Assembly (NCBI RefSeq): GCF_033947565.1
Contig: NZ_JARPVX010000011.1
Coordinates: 1-64,000, forward strand
Direction: 5' to 3'
DNA length: 64,000 nucleotides
From: Lichenihabitans sp033947565
GTDB lineage: Bacteria > Pseudomonadota > Alphaproteobacteria > Rhizobiales > Beijerinckiaceae
Positions 40,734-49,513 of this stretch are shown one piece after another. The translations under genes were made by a program, and so were the position numbers. The notes under the pieces were generated by a model that was given only the letters and a program-made list of their open reading frames with translations, did no database searches and was not told the origin of the DNA. Every line of letters begins with the position of its first letter. Position 1 is the first letter of the stretch.

Positions 40734-42466
40734 GGGAGGCCCTGCGTGCTGGCGGCCGTTGTTGTCCCGTCGGCTTCGGCCCGCAGGATGCGCGGGGGTG
40801 TCCCCAGGATGCCGGCGACGGTTGTGGCGGCCGTCGTGCCGCCGCCGACGCTCGGCTGGGCCATCAACGAGAAGCTGCGGTCGCTTAAGGATGCCTCCGC
40901 CGTGAAGGACCGGGGCTGTCGATCGGCCGCGACGAGGCGGCCATCGACGACGCTGAGCCGTTCGTCCGTAAGGCGCAGGTCTGCCGTCGCGAGATCGAAC
41001 GGCGTCGTGGCATGGGTCCGCAGCCAGATCGGCAGGCTTGGCCCGAGCGCCGACACGTCCGCGATGCTGGGCAGTGCCGGCAGGGCGCCGTTGCGGACGC
41101 TCAACTGCCCGTGGCCGGCGAGCGATGCCGCGAGGGCCCGCGGGCTCGTGCCGGTCGCCTCGGCGACGAGCCGCCCCGACACCGAACCCGAGATGCCGGT
41201 GGCGCCCAGCGCCTGGGCCAGCGGGTCGAGGTCCATCTGCGATGCCGACAGGTCGACCCGCAGGGCGACCGACCTCCCCGTGACGGACGCGACCGCCCGG
41301 CCGCGGATCAGGCCGTCGAGGCTGCGGGCCTCGCTGAAGCCGGCCTCGATGCGGCCGTCGCGACACAAGGCCGAGAAGGCGGCGTCCTCCATCACCAGGG
41401 GGCCGATCAGGGCGCGCGACGCCGAGATGCGCAGGTCGACATCGCCCAGCAGCGCGGGGTCGATCGTCCAGGGAGCATCGCTCCAGCGTCCGCCGCGATC
41501 ACGCAAGTGAGACACCGCCGCGACAGCGCCCGTGAGATCGAGCGCATCGGTCGCGAAGGTGCCGGTCCAGGCCCAATGGCCGCCGTTGGGCTGCCAGGCG
41601 AGGCTGCCCTCGAAGGCGGTGTCGTCGAGGCCTAGATGGGCGTCCGAAAAGGTGATCGTGTCGCGGTTGGCGACGCCGCTGCCGCTGAAGCTGAGCCGCT
41701 CCACCAGCCGGCCGAGGCCCGGCGGCGACCCGCTCGCCTGCAGCAGGTCCGGCAAGGCAAGGGTGCTGACCGCGACGCGGCCCTCGAACCCGCCATGGAT
41801 ACCGGCCCGAAGCTGGCCCTCGAGTGTCGCATCCAGCAGCTGCGAGCGTAGTGTCACGCGGCTGGTGGCCGGACGCCCGAGCGCGAAGTCGAACGCAGGG
41901 TCGACCTCAGCCGCGATAGCGAGGCGCGTTCCGCGCCAGGTGCCAGACCCGGTGAGGGCCAGCGTCCCATTGTGATCGAGCCCGTCCAGGACCGCCGAAA
42001 CCGCCGTCACCGTGCCGCGAAGGGCGGCGTGGCGGGACGCCAGGGTGAGCGTCCCGTCCTCGATGAACACCCGTTGGGGCAGCGTGCGCCCGAGAAGCGC
42101 CATGGCCGATCGCGCCCCGGCGGCCGGCAGCGCGTCGGCGTCGAGCGCGATGGCGGGCCCGACCAGCCGGATCCGGCTGAAGGCGAGCCGGCCCGACAAC
42201 AGCGAAGCGATGCTTTGCGTCGCTTCGAGCACCGGGGCGTTGATCCGCATCCCGGCGGGGCCATCGAGGCTCACATCCCGGATCACGACGCCGGGGCGCG
42301 GCAGCAAGTGGACATTCACGGTCGCGGCTGCGGTCGCCGCCGTGCCGAAGCTGCGGGCCAGCGCGGCACTGGCCGATCGCGCCAGGGTCACCTCGACGCG
42401 GTGCAGCTGCGCGGCCGCGAGCCCCACGCATAGCAGCGCCGCCACGACGCCGAACCACCACCGCAT
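40730..42466 (-). CDS. AsmA-family envelope protein
   Basis: A 578-residue protein started at ATG 42466, with a signal anchor (WWFGVVAALLCVGLAAA). The body is repeated beta-strand sequence typical of AsmA/YhdP-type periplasmic proteins, which are thought to bridge membranes for lipid transport. Visible segments are VNVHLLPRPGVVIRDVSLDGPAG near the start and SVRNGALPALPSIADVSALGPS in the AsmA_2-like C-terminal region. The open frame extends 45 residues further upstream, but that part looks unlike a protein. It is the first gene of a tightly coupled run with trmO and mobA. Confidence 0.85.
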   Translation of the reverse strand: MRWWFGVVAALLCVGLAAAQLHRVEVTLARSASAALARSFGTAATAAATVNVHLLPRPGVVIRDVSLDGPAGMRINAPVLEATQSIASLLSGRLAFSRIRLVGPAIALDADALPAAGARSAMALLGRTLPQRVFIEDGTLTLASRHAALRGTVTAVSAVLDGLDHNGTLALTGSGTWRGTRLAIAAEVDPAFDFALGRPATSRVTLRSQLLDATLEGQLRAGIHGGFEGRVAVSTLALPDLLQASGSPPGLGRLVERLSFSGSGVANRDTITFSDAHLGLDDTAFEGSLAWQPNGGHWAWTGTFATDALDLTGAVAAVSHLRDRGGRWSDAPWTIDPALLGDVDLRISASRALIGPLVMEDAAFSALCRDGRIEAGFSEARSLDGLIRGRAVASVTGRSVALRVDLSASQMDLDPLAQALGATGISGSVSGRLVAEATGTSPRALAASLAGHGQLSVRNGALPALPSIADVSALGPSLPIWLRTHATTPFDLATADLRLTDERLSVVDGRLVAADRQPRSFTAEASLSDRSFSLMAQPSVGGGTTAATTVAGILGTPPRILRAEADGTTTAASTQGLP

Positions 42467-42808
42467 AAGCCGCCGTTCGCCCACCGAGCCGTACCACTCC
42501 CGCGTCGTCGAGGGCCGCTGCTTGCGGCAGCTTTGTGACAATTGCGTGAGCATTGCCGGACGCTGGCACATGGCCCCTCGCAGGGCCGGATGGTTAATCA
42601 AGTATCAACGTTCTGCCGGCAGGAACTGACGGCAGCAACGTGCGGCCTCAACAAGGTAAACGCCTTAAAAAGGTCGTACTGGTCTTGCTCCGTGGCAGGC
42701 GTGGCAATGGCTACGAAACCGCGGCGACGGGCTGAAATCTCGGCAGGTCGGGCGGTGTTGGCCATGTCGGTCGGCGCCTGGGCGCGGCTGTCCTTTGCAT
42801 GACGGAGC
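42467..42808. other. 342-bp intergenic region, divergent promoters
   Basis: The spacer lies between the AsmA-like gene and the L,D-transpeptidase gene, which point away from each other. A short open frame at 42542-42802 has no protein-like character and I do not call it. AT-rich patches occur at about 42590-42615 and 42650-42675. Promoters for both genes are expected here, but no specific regulator site is recognised. Confidence 0.5.
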
Positions 42809-44134
42809 TTGGTGGTGATTCAGGGCGCAGCGCGGGTGAGGGCAGAGGTTTCGGCCGGACGTAAGGTCGGTCTGATGCTGGGCTTGTCGGCCCTGGCGAT
42901 CGGCCTCGGCATGGGCGCGGCCTGGGCCGGCGACGACGATGCCGGCGCCAGCCAGGCCGAATGGGCGCAAAAATACGACGCGGACCCGCGACTGGCCGTG
43001 CAGCGTTCCAGCACGCCGACCTTGTCGCCGCAGACCGTGGCCGCGACCGAGCAGGCCGTGCAAACCTATCAGGCGATCGTCAGCAAGGGCGGCTGGGTGC
43101 CGGTGCAGGCGCCCGCCAACATGCATGTGGGCTCGAACGGCCGGGCCGTGGTGGCGCTGCGCCAGCGCCTGACCATCAGCGGCGATCTCGATCCCGAGGC
43201 CGGCAACTCGCCCGTTTATGACACCTTCGTCGAAGCGGCGGTGAAGCGCTTCCAGGCCCGCAACGGCATCGGGCAGACGGGTGTGCTGACGCCGGCCACC
43301 TTGGCCGAGCTCAACGTGCCGGCCGATACGCGGCTGAAGCAGCTGCAAACCAACCTGGTGCGCCTGCGCTCGTTCTCCGCCAACCTTGGCGAGCGCTTCG
43401 TGATGGCCAACATCCCGGCCGCCGCGGTCGAAACGGTCGAGAACGGCCAAGTGTTCAGCCATCATGCGGCGGGCGTCGGCAAGATGGACCGTCAGTCGCC
43501 GGTGATGCAGACCAAGGCGATGGACATCAACTTCAACCCGTTCTGGACGGTGCCGGCCTCGATCATCAAGAAAGACCTCATCCCCAAGATGCAGGCCGAT
43601 CCGACCTACCTGACCTCGAACCACATCCGCACCTACAACAAGGAAGGCCAGGAGGTTTCGCCGTCTAGCATCAACTGGAACTCCCTCGAGGCGACGAACT
43701 ACAAGTTCCGCGAGGACCCGAGCGTCGAGAACTCGCTCGGCGTGGTGCGCATCAACATCGCCAATCCGTATGGCGTCTATATGCACGACACGCCCACCAA
43801 GGGCGTCTTCGGCGACGACTTCCGCTTCGTGTCGTCGGGCTGCATCCGGGTGCAGAACGTGCGCGACTATGTCGCTTGGCTGTTGAAGGACAACCCGGGC
43901 TGGGATCGGTCCAAGATCGACGAGGCCATCCGATCCGGCGAGCGCATCGACGTCAAGCTGACCAATCCGGTGCCGGTCTATTGGGTCTACATCACAGCCT
44001 GGGCGACCCCGGACGGGGTGGTGCAGTTCCGCGACGACATCTACCAGCGTGACGGTTTCGGCACCGTCACGGCGGCCAATGTGGCGTCGGACGAGCAGAA
44101 CGACGCTGTGGAACCGGCGATCTCGCAGGAATAA
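42809..44134 (+). CDS. L,D-transpeptidase with peptidoglycan-binding domain
   Basis: A 441-residue secreted enzyme. The start is a TTG at 42809 after ACGGAG, with GTG codons at the next two positions as alternatives. A signal helix (LMLGLSALAIGLGMGAAWA) is followed by a peptidoglycan-binding domain (about residues 110-175, GRAVVALRQRL to LNVPADTRL) and the YkuD catalytic domain with His326 in YMHDTPTKG and the nucleophile Cys345 in SSGCIRVQ. This arrangement matches YcbB/LdtD-type enzymes that make 3-3 peptide cross-links. A terminator follows its stop. Confidence 0.94.
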   Translation: MVVIQGAARVRAEVSAGRKVGLMLGLSALAIGLGMGAAWAGDDDAGASQAEWAQKYDADPRLAVQRSSTPTLSPQTVAATEQAVQTYQAIVSKGGWVPVQAPANMHVGSNGRAVVALRQRLTISGDLDPEAGNSPVYDTFVEAAVKRFQARNGIGQTGVLTPATLAELNVPADTRLKQLQTNLVRLRSFSANLGERFVMANIPAAAVETVENGQVFSHHAAGVGKMDRQSPVMQTKAMDINFNPFWTVPASIIKKDLIPKMQADPTYLTSNHIRTYNKEGQEVSPSSINWNSLEATNYKFREDPSVENSLGVVRINIANPYGVYMHDTPTKGVFGDDFRFVSSGCIRVQNVRDYVAWLLKDNPGWDRSKIDEAIRSGERIDVKLTNPVPVYWVYITAWATPDGVVQFRDDIYQRDGFGTVTAANVASDEQNDAVEPAISQE

Positions 44135-44192
44135 GCGGAGCCTGCAGGCGGCTTCCCCGCCCGCAGGACCCCATGGTAAGACCTGCGGCAAC

Positions 44193-44220
44193 CGGCACGC
44201 TTCGGCGTGCCGTTTCGTTT
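44193..44220 (+). terminator. rho-independent terminator after L,D-transpeptidase gene
   Basis: CGGCACGC, loop TTCG, GCGTGCCG forms an 8-bp stem (44193-44212) followed by TTTCGTTT. It ends the L,D-transpeptidase transcript and lies only 20 bp before the glyA ATG, so glyA transcription from upstream would need read-through or a promoter within this short region. Confidence 0.75.
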
Positions 44221-44239
44221 CAGCCGAGGACCGCCCGCA

Positions 44240-45556
44240 ATGACCGATCTCGCCGTCCATGCGCCGAAAGGCCGTGAGTCCCGCCTGTCGAACAGCTTCT
44301 TCGGGGCCAGCCTGTCGGCCACCGATCCGGAGATCGCGGGCGCCATCGCGTCCGAGCTCGGCCGGCAGCGCGACGAGATCGAGTTGATCGCCTCGGAAAA
44401 CATCGTGTCCCGCGCGGTGCTCGAGGCGCAGGGCTCGGTGATGACCAACAAATATGCCGAGGGTTACCCGGGGAAGCGTTATTACGGCGGCTGCCAGTTC
44501 GTGGACGTGGCCGAGGACCTCGCCATCAAGCGGGCCAAGCAATTGTTCGGTTGCGACTTCGCCAACGTGCAGCCGAATTCCGGCAGTCAGGCCAACCAGG
44601 GCGTCTTCCTGGCGCTGCTGAAGCCCGGCGACGCCTTTATGGGCCTCGACCTCGCGGCCGGCGGGCACCTCACCCATGGCTCGCCCGTCAACATGTCGGG
44701 CCGCTGGTTCCGGCCGGTGCCTTATACGGTCGACCCGACCACCCACCTGATCGACATGGACGCGCTCGCCGCCAAGGCCCGCGAGCACAAGCCGAAGATC
44801 ATCATTGCGGGCGGCTCGGCCTATTCGCGTCATTGGGACTTCGCCCGCTTCCGCGAGATCTGCGACGAGGTCGGGGCCTATTTCATGGTCGACATCGCGC
44901 ATTTCGCCGGCCTGGTGGCCGGTGGCGCGCATCCCTCGCCCTTCCCGCACGCCCATGTGGTCACCACCACCACCCACAAGACCCTGCGCGGGCCGCGGGG
45001 CGGCATGATCCTGACCAACGACGAGGCCTTGGCCAAGAAGATCAATTCGGCGATCTTCCCCGGCCTGCAGGGCGGCCCGCTGATGCACGTCATCGCCGCC
45101 AAGGCGGTGGCGTTCGGGGAAGCGCTGACGCCCGAGTTCCAGGCCTATGCCCATCAGGTGGTCGCCAATGCCCGGGCGCTGTCCGCTTCCGTGGTCAAAG
45201 GCGGTGCGGCCATCGTGTCGGGCGGCACCGACAATCACCTGATGCTGGTCGACCTGCGTCCCAAAGGGCTGACCGGCAAGGCCGCCGAGGCGGCGCTCGG
45301 CCGCGCCCACATCACCTGCAACAAGAACGGCGTGCCGTTCGACCCCGAAAAGCCGTTCGTGACCTCGGGCGTGCGGCTCGGCACCCCGGCCGCGACGTCG
45401 CGCGGCTTCGGCGAGCCGGAGTTCACCGAGGTGGGGCGCCTGATCGGCATCGTGCTGGACGGGCTCGCAGCCCATGGCGAGGCCGGCAACGGCGCTGTGG
45501 AGGCCGAGGTGCGCGAGCAGGTGACGACACTGACGCGGCGCTTCCCGATCTACTGA
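44240..45556 (+). CDS. glyA: serine hydroxymethyltransferase
   Basis: A 438-residue PLP enzyme interconverting serine and glycine with tetrahydrofolate, the main source of one-carbon units. The PLP lysine is Lys247 in TTTTHKTLRGPRGG. Other motifs are ELIASENIVSRAVLEAQGS, TNKYAEGYPGKRYYGGC and DIAHFAGLV. The ATG at 44240 is preceded by CCGAGGA. It heads the riboflavin run; ribD follows after 7 bp, where many relatives have nrdR between them. Confidence 0.98.
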   Translation: MTDLAVHAPKGRESRLSNSFFGASLSATDPEIAGAIASELGRQRDEIELIASENIVSRAVLEAQGSVMTNKYAEGYPGKRYYGGCQFVDVAEDLAIKRAKQLFGCDFANVQPNSGSQANQGVFLALLKPGDAFMGLDLAAGGHLTHGSPVNMSGRWFRPVPYTVDPTTHLIDMDALAAKAREHKPKIIIAGGSAYSRHWDFARFREICDEVGAYFMVDIAHFAGLVAGGAHPSPFPHAHVVTTTTHKTLRGPRGGMILTNDEALAKKINSAIFPGLQGGPLMHVIAAKAVAFGEALTPEFQAYAHQVVANARALSASVVKGGAAIVSGGTDNHLMLVDLRPKGLTGKAAEAALGRAHITCNKNGVPFDPEKPFVTSGVRLGTPAATSRGFGEPEFTEVGRLIGIVLDGLAAHGEAGNGAVEAEVREQVTTLTRRFPIY

Positions 45557-45563
45557 TCCGCCG

Positions 45564-46679
45564 ATGGTGGGCGAAGAGCGCGCCAACCACGCGCGCTGGA
45601 TGCGGGCCGCTTTGGCGTTCGGCCGGCGTGGCATGGGGCAAACGGCCCCGAACCCGGCCGTGGCGGCGCTGGTGGTCCGAGACGGCGTGGTGCTCGGCCG
45701 GGGTGTCACGGCGCCCGGCGGGCGGCCGCATGCCGAGCCGCTGGCGCTGGCCGAGGCCGGTGCCGCGGGGCGGGGCGCCACGCTGTATGTGACGCTCGAG
45801 CCTTGTAGCCACCATGGCCGCACGCCGCCCTGCACGGAGGCCATCGTGGCGGCCGGGATCAGCCGCGTGGTCTACGGTCTCGACGACCCCGATGGGCGCG
45901 TGGCCGGCCGTGGTCTCGCCCAGTTGCGTGAGGCGGGGATCGCGGTGGTGGGACCGGTGCTCGAGGCCGAAGTGCGCCGCGACCATCGTGGGCACCTCTT
46001 GCGCGTCACCGAAGGGCGTCCGACCGTCAGCGTGAAGATGGCCGAGACGGCAGATGGTTTCGCGGCCCGCGCGAGCGGCGCCGAGCGCCTGCTGATCACC
46101 GGCCCGCACGCCAACCGGGAGGTCCATCGCCTGCGGGCGTCGCACGACGCCGTGATGGTGGGCATCGGCACGGTGCTGGCCGACGATCCGTTGCTTACCG
46201 TGCGGTTGCCGGGCGTCGTGGCCCGCCCGGTGCGGGTGGTGCTCGACAGCTACGGGCGTATGCCGGCGGCCGCGCAGCTGATGCGGACGCCGAGCGAGGG
46301 GCCCCTGATCGTCCTGACGTCGGAGGAAGCCGCCTCCGAAGCGCCGAGAATGCGGGGCGCCAGCAACCCTGAAATCACCCTGATCGGCGTGCCCACCGGC
46401 CCTGATGGCCTCGACCTCGACGCGGCGTTGCGCCGCCTTGGCGGGTTCGGCCTCACCCGTGTCTTCTGCGAAGGTGGTCCGCACCTCGCCTCGGCCTTGA
46501 TCCTGGGCGGCTTCGCCGATTGCGTGGTTGTGTTGACGGGTGCGCAGGCTTTGGGATCTCCGGGCCTGCCTGCCTTGTCGGATGAAGCGCGGCACACCCT
46601 GGCCGACCCGGCCCATTATGCCCGCATGGGCGACCGGCGGCTCGGGGCCGACCGGCTCCAAGAGTTCGAGAGGATCTGA
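45564..46679 (+). CDS. ribD: bifunctional riboflavin biosynthesis deaminase/reductase
   Basis: A 371-residue fused RibD. The N-terminal deaminase (about 1-145) has zinc ligands in PHAEPLALAEAG and PCSHHGRTPPC. The C-terminal reductase (about 150-371) shows VSVKMAETADGFAA, DAVMVGIGTVLADDPLLTVR and CEGGPHLASALI. It carries out the second and third steps from the GTP-derived pyrimidine. It is followed by ribE after 5 bp. Confidence 0.97.
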   Translation: MVGEERANHARWMRAALAFGRRGMGQTAPNPAVAALVVRDGVVLGRGVTAPGGRPHAEPLALAEAGAAGRGATLYVTLEPCSHHGRTPPCTEAIVAAGISRVVYGLDDPDGRVAGRGLAQLREAGIAVVGPVLEAEVRRDHRGHLLRVTEGRPTVSVKMAETADGFAARASGAERLLITGPHANREVHRLRASHDAVMVGIGTVLADDPLLTVRLPGVVARPVRVVLDSYGRMPAAAQLMRTPSEGPLIVLTSEEAASEAPRMRGASNPEITLIGVPTGPDGLDLDAALRRLGGFGLTRVFCEGGPHLASALILGGFADCVVVLTGAQALGSPGLPALSDEARHTLADPAHYARMGDRRLGADRLQEFERI

Positions 46680-46684
46680 ACCCC

Positions 46685-47317
46685 ATGTTCACCGGGCTTG
46701 TCAGCGACGTCGGCGAAGTGTTGTCCGTGGAGGAGCGCGGCGACGTGCGCCGCCTCCGCATCGCCTGCGCCTATCCGGCAGCATCGATCGCGCTTGGGGC
46801 CTCGATCGCCTGTTCGGGCCCGTGCCTCACGGCCGTGGCGGTCGGCGAGGCGGCGGGTCGGACCTGGTTCGACATCGATGCCGGTTGGGAAACCCTTGAC
46901 CGCACGACGCTCGGCACCTGGACCGCCAACCGGAAGATCAACCTCGAGCGCTCGCTCAAGATCGGCGACGAACTCGGCGGTCATCTCGTGTCCGGTCACG
47001 TCGATGGCCTCGCCACCGTGGTCGGGCGGGAGGACCTCGGCACCACGGTGCGGTTCACCTTGGAGGCACCCGCACCGCTGGCGCGGTTCATCGCCGAAAA
47101 GGGCTCGGTCTCGCTCGACGGCACGTCGCTGACGGTCAACGGCGTCGAAGGCAGCCGCTTCACGGTGCTGCTCATCCCGCACACGCTGGCGGTGACCACC
47201 TGGGGCGATGTCGCGGTCGGCGACCAGCTCAACCTCGAGGTCGACCAGATGGCCCGCTACGCGGCGCGTCTGGCTGACACCGCCGCTTCTGGCCAAGGCG
47301 GTTCGACGCGGGCCTGA
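46685..47317 (+). CDS. ribE: riboflavin synthase alpha chain
   Basis: A 210-residue enzyme with two similar barrel halves, which dismutates two lumazines into riboflavin. It starts MFTGLVSDVGEV, the family's usual opening. The first half has SIACSGPCLTAVAV, where the usual CNGVCLT motif is replaced by CSGPCLT, and the second half has SVSLDGTSLTVNGV and PHTLAVTT. It lies 5 bp after ribD. The ribH gene follows after a 130-bp gap. Confidence 0.96.
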   Translation: MFTGLVSDVGEVLSVEERGDVRRLRIACAYPAASIALGASIACSGPCLTAVAVGEAAGRTWFDIDAGWETLDRTTLGTWTANRKINLERSLKIGDELGGHLVSGHVDGLATVVGREDLGTTVRFTLEAPAPLARFIAEKGSVSLDGTSLTVNGVEGSRFTVLLIPHTLAVTTWGDVAVGDQLNLEVDQMARYAARLADTAASGQGGSTRA

Positions 47318-47447
47318 CGGCGGCCCCGCCGGCCGGGCAGGGGTGGATTGTGCCGGCTCGGCTTGCCTGCCGCCCGGCGCCCCTTTAATGACGGGCGACC
47401 CGTTGGGGCGCGTCGCCCCGCCTGCTGATCTCCGAGCGAAAACACCG

Positions 47448-47930
47448 ATGGCCGAACCGAGCCGCATCAAGACGGCGACGCATGATTCCGTCGCGCCCGC
47501 CCATGTGCTGATCATCGAGGCGCGATTCTACGACGCCATCCAGGATCAGCTTCTGGCCGGCGCTCAGGCTGCGCTCGAGGCCGCGGGCGCCAGCTACGAC
47601 ATCGTGACGGTGCCGGGGGCGCTCGAGGTGCCGGGTGCTGTGGCAATCGCCTATCAGGCCACCAAGCCCGTCTATGACGCTGTGGTGGCGCTCGGCTGCA
47701 TCATCCGGGGCGAAACCTACCATTTCGAGATCGTGTCGAACGAAAGCGCCCGCGGCCTGACGGATTTCGGCATGGCGCATTGCTTCCCGATCGGCAATGC
47801 CATCCTGACGGTCGAGACCCTGGAGCAGGCCGAGGTGCGGGCCGATCCGGCGCGCGGCAACAAGGGCGCCGAGGCCGCCGAGGCTGCCCTGACGCTGCTT
47901 CGGCTGAAACGCGGCCTGGGCGTCCGCTGA
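47448..47930 (+). CDS. ribH: 6,7-dimethyl-8-ribityllumazine synthase
   Basis: A 160-residue lumazine synthase. Motifs are ARFYDAIQDQLLAGA, VPGALEVPGAVAIAYQ, ALGCIIRGETYHFEIV and GNAILTVETLEQAEVRA, with the catalytic His in ETYHFE. The ATG at 47448 gives the normal length. Its stop overlaps the nusB start by one base. The 130-bp gap upstream does not show a convincing FMN riboswitch. Confidence 0.97.
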   Translation: MAEPSRIKTATHDSVAPAHVLIIEARFYDAIQDQLLAGAQAALEAAGASYDIVTVPGALEVPGAVAIAYQATKPVYDAVVALGCIIRGETYHFEIVSNESARGLTDFGMAHCFPIGNAILTVETLEQAEVRADPARGNKGAEAAEAALTLLRLKRGLGVR

Positions 47931-48400
47931 TGACGCCGCGTCCCGAACAACGCGCTGCCGCGCGCCTTGCCGCCGTGCAGGCGCTCTACCAGATGGAGCT
48001 CGCCGGTACGGCGCTGCCGAACATCCTGGCGGAATTCGAGTCGCATTGGATCGGGCAGGAAGTCGAGGGCGACCAATACAAGCCGGCCGATATCGGGCTG
48101 TTCCGCGACGTGCTGAACGGCGTGCTCGAGCACCAGGGCCCGCTCGACCGGATGGTCAATGACGCGCTGCAAAGCGGATGGCCGCTGACCCGGGTAGAAA
48201 GCATCCTGCGCGCCATCCTGCGGGCGGGCGCCTATGAGTTGCGCCACCGTGGCGACGTGCCGGCCCGCGTCGTCATCAAGGAATATGCCGACATCGGTGG
48301 CGCCTTCTTCGAGCGCGAGGAAGTCGGCATGATCAACGCCGTGCTGGATGGGCTCGCCCACCGGCTGCGGGCCGAAGAGTTCGACGCGAAGGCCCACTAG
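47930..48400 (+). CDS. nusB: transcription antitermination factor NusB
   Basis: A 156-residue all-helical RNA-binding protein for rRNA antitermination. Motifs are RAAARLAAVQALYQME at the start, RVESILRAILRAGAYEL and VVIKEYADIGGAFFEREEVGMINAVLD. It starts on the ribH stop (TGATG). The ribH-nusB pair is widely conserved. In many relatives thiL follows, but here an aldose epimerase gene comes next. Confidence 0.97.
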   Translation: MTPRPEQRAAARLAAVQALYQMELAGTALPNILAEFESHWIGQEVEGDQYKPADIGLFRDVLNGVLEHQGPLDRMVNDALQSGWPLTRVESILRAILRAGAYELRHRGDVPARVVIKEYADIGGAFFEREEVGMINAVLDGLAHRLRAEEFDAKAH

Positions 48401-48425
48401 GGCCGGACCACAAGGGAGACACGGG

Positions 48426-49442
48426 ATGTCAGGGGCTGTTCGCGACTTCGGTGAGGTGGACGGCATCCCCGTCCAGGAGATCTCCATCGCTTCCGCGGCG
48501 GGGCTGGAAGCCAGCATTATCACCTGGGGCGCCGTCATCCGCGACCTCGCGGTGCCGGTACGCGGCGTTCGGCAATCGACCGTGCTAGGCCTCAACAGCC
48601 TTGCCGATTACCGCGCCCATTCGCCGAGCTTCGGTGCTGTGCCGGGGCGCTACGCCAACCGCATCGCGCGCGGCCAGTTCGCGATCGACGGTAGGTCCTT
48701 CCAGGTGCCCTGCAACGAGAAGGGCCGCAACGCCCTGCATGGCGGCACGGCCGGCTTCAACAAGCTGCCCTGGCGGCTGGCGAACAGCACCGCCGACAGT
48801 GTCACGCTGGCCTTGCACTCGGCCGACGGCGACATGGGGTTTCCGGGCAACCTGGACGTGACCTGCCTGTATCGGCTGGACGGCTTGACGCTGCGGATGG
48901 AGATCACCGCCACCACGGACGCGCCGACGGTCGTCAACCTGACCAACCATGCCTATTTCAACCTCGACGGCTCGGCCGACGTGCGCGACCACGAATTGAG
49001 CGTCGCGGCGGCCTTCCGTACTGCGGTCGACGACGAACTGATCCCCACCGGCGCGATCGTGCCGGTGGCTGGCACGCCGTTCGACTTCCGGGCGCCGCGC
49101 CCGATCCGCGACCCGTCCGACCAGCATTACGACATGAATTACGTGCTGGCTCGCCAGCCCGATGCCGCGACGGGCCTCGCCCATGCGGCGCTGCTGCGCT
49201 CGAAGGCGAACGGGCTCGCGCTTGAGGTGGCGACCGATCAGTTCGGCGTGCAGATCTATGACGGCGCCAAGGTGCATGTGCCGGTGGCGGGCCTCGATGG
49301 CGCCCATTATGGCGCCTATGCGGGCGTCGCCATGGAGACGCAGAATTTCCCCGACGCACCGAACCACCGGCATTTCCCGTCGAGCGTGCTGCGGCCCGGC
49401 GAAACCTACCGGCAGATCACGGAATATCGGTTCAGCTTGTAG
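48426..49442 (+). CDS. galM: aldose 1-epimerase (galactose mutarotase)
   Basis: A 338-residue GalM-type enzyme that interconverts alpha and beta anomers of sugars. The ATG at 48426 gives the typical length. Catalytic and substrate residues appear in VPGRYANRIARGQF, ALHGGTAGFNKLPW, LTNHAYFNLDG (general acid His) and METQNFPDAPNH (general base Glu). It stands 25 bp after nusB and ends at a strong terminator. No other sugar genes are adjacent. Confidence 0.95.
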   Translation: MSGAVRDFGEVDGIPVQEISIASAAGLEASIITWGAVIRDLAVPVRGVRQSTVLGLNSLADYRAHSPSFGAVPGRYANRIARGQFAIDGRSFQVPCNEKGRNALHGGTAGFNKLPWRLANSTADSVTLALHSADGDMGFPGNLDVTCLYRLDGLTLRMEITATTDAPTVVNLTNHAYFNLDGSADVRDHELSVAAAFRTAVDDELIPTGAIVPVAGTPFDFRAPRPIRDPSDQHYDMNYVLARQPDAATGLAHAALLRSKANGLALEVATDQFGVQIYDGAKVHVPVAGLDGAHYGAYAGVAMETQNFPDAPNHRHFPSSVLRPGETYRQITEYRFSL

Positions 49443-49475
49443 CCCGACCCGTCTGAGCCAGATCAGGGTCGAGAA

Positions 49476-49513
49476 GGGCGGGCCGCTTGGTGCGGCCCGC
49501 CCTGGTTTTTTTA
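49476..49513. terminator. bidirectional rho-independent terminator
   Basis: GGGCGGGCCGC (49476-49486) and GCGGCCCGCCC (49492-49502) form a perfect 11-bp stem with a 5-base loop, followed by TGGTTTTTTTA. It ends galM. The reverse strand lacks a comparable T-run, but the stem sits directly against the rplI stop and may also slow polymerase from that side. Confidence 0.9.

Noticed and set aside
42542..42802. Small open frame of 86 codons before the L,D-transpeptidase gene
   Set aside because: It has mixed composition with no signal, domain or conserved start context and lies in a divergent promoter region.
42665..45844. Very long open frame (over 1000 codons) on the reverse strand
   Set aside because: It lies antisense to the L,D-transpeptidase and glyA genes, which have clear motifs. 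High GC at codon third positions removes stops on the opposite strand; the sequence has no domain and is rich in His, Arg and Gly.
47318..47447. Possible FMN riboswitch upstream of ribH
   Set aside because: A GGGCAGGGGTG stretch recalls the conserved core, but the GAAATTCCC, ACCGGCGGT and CCCGCGAGC elements are missing.
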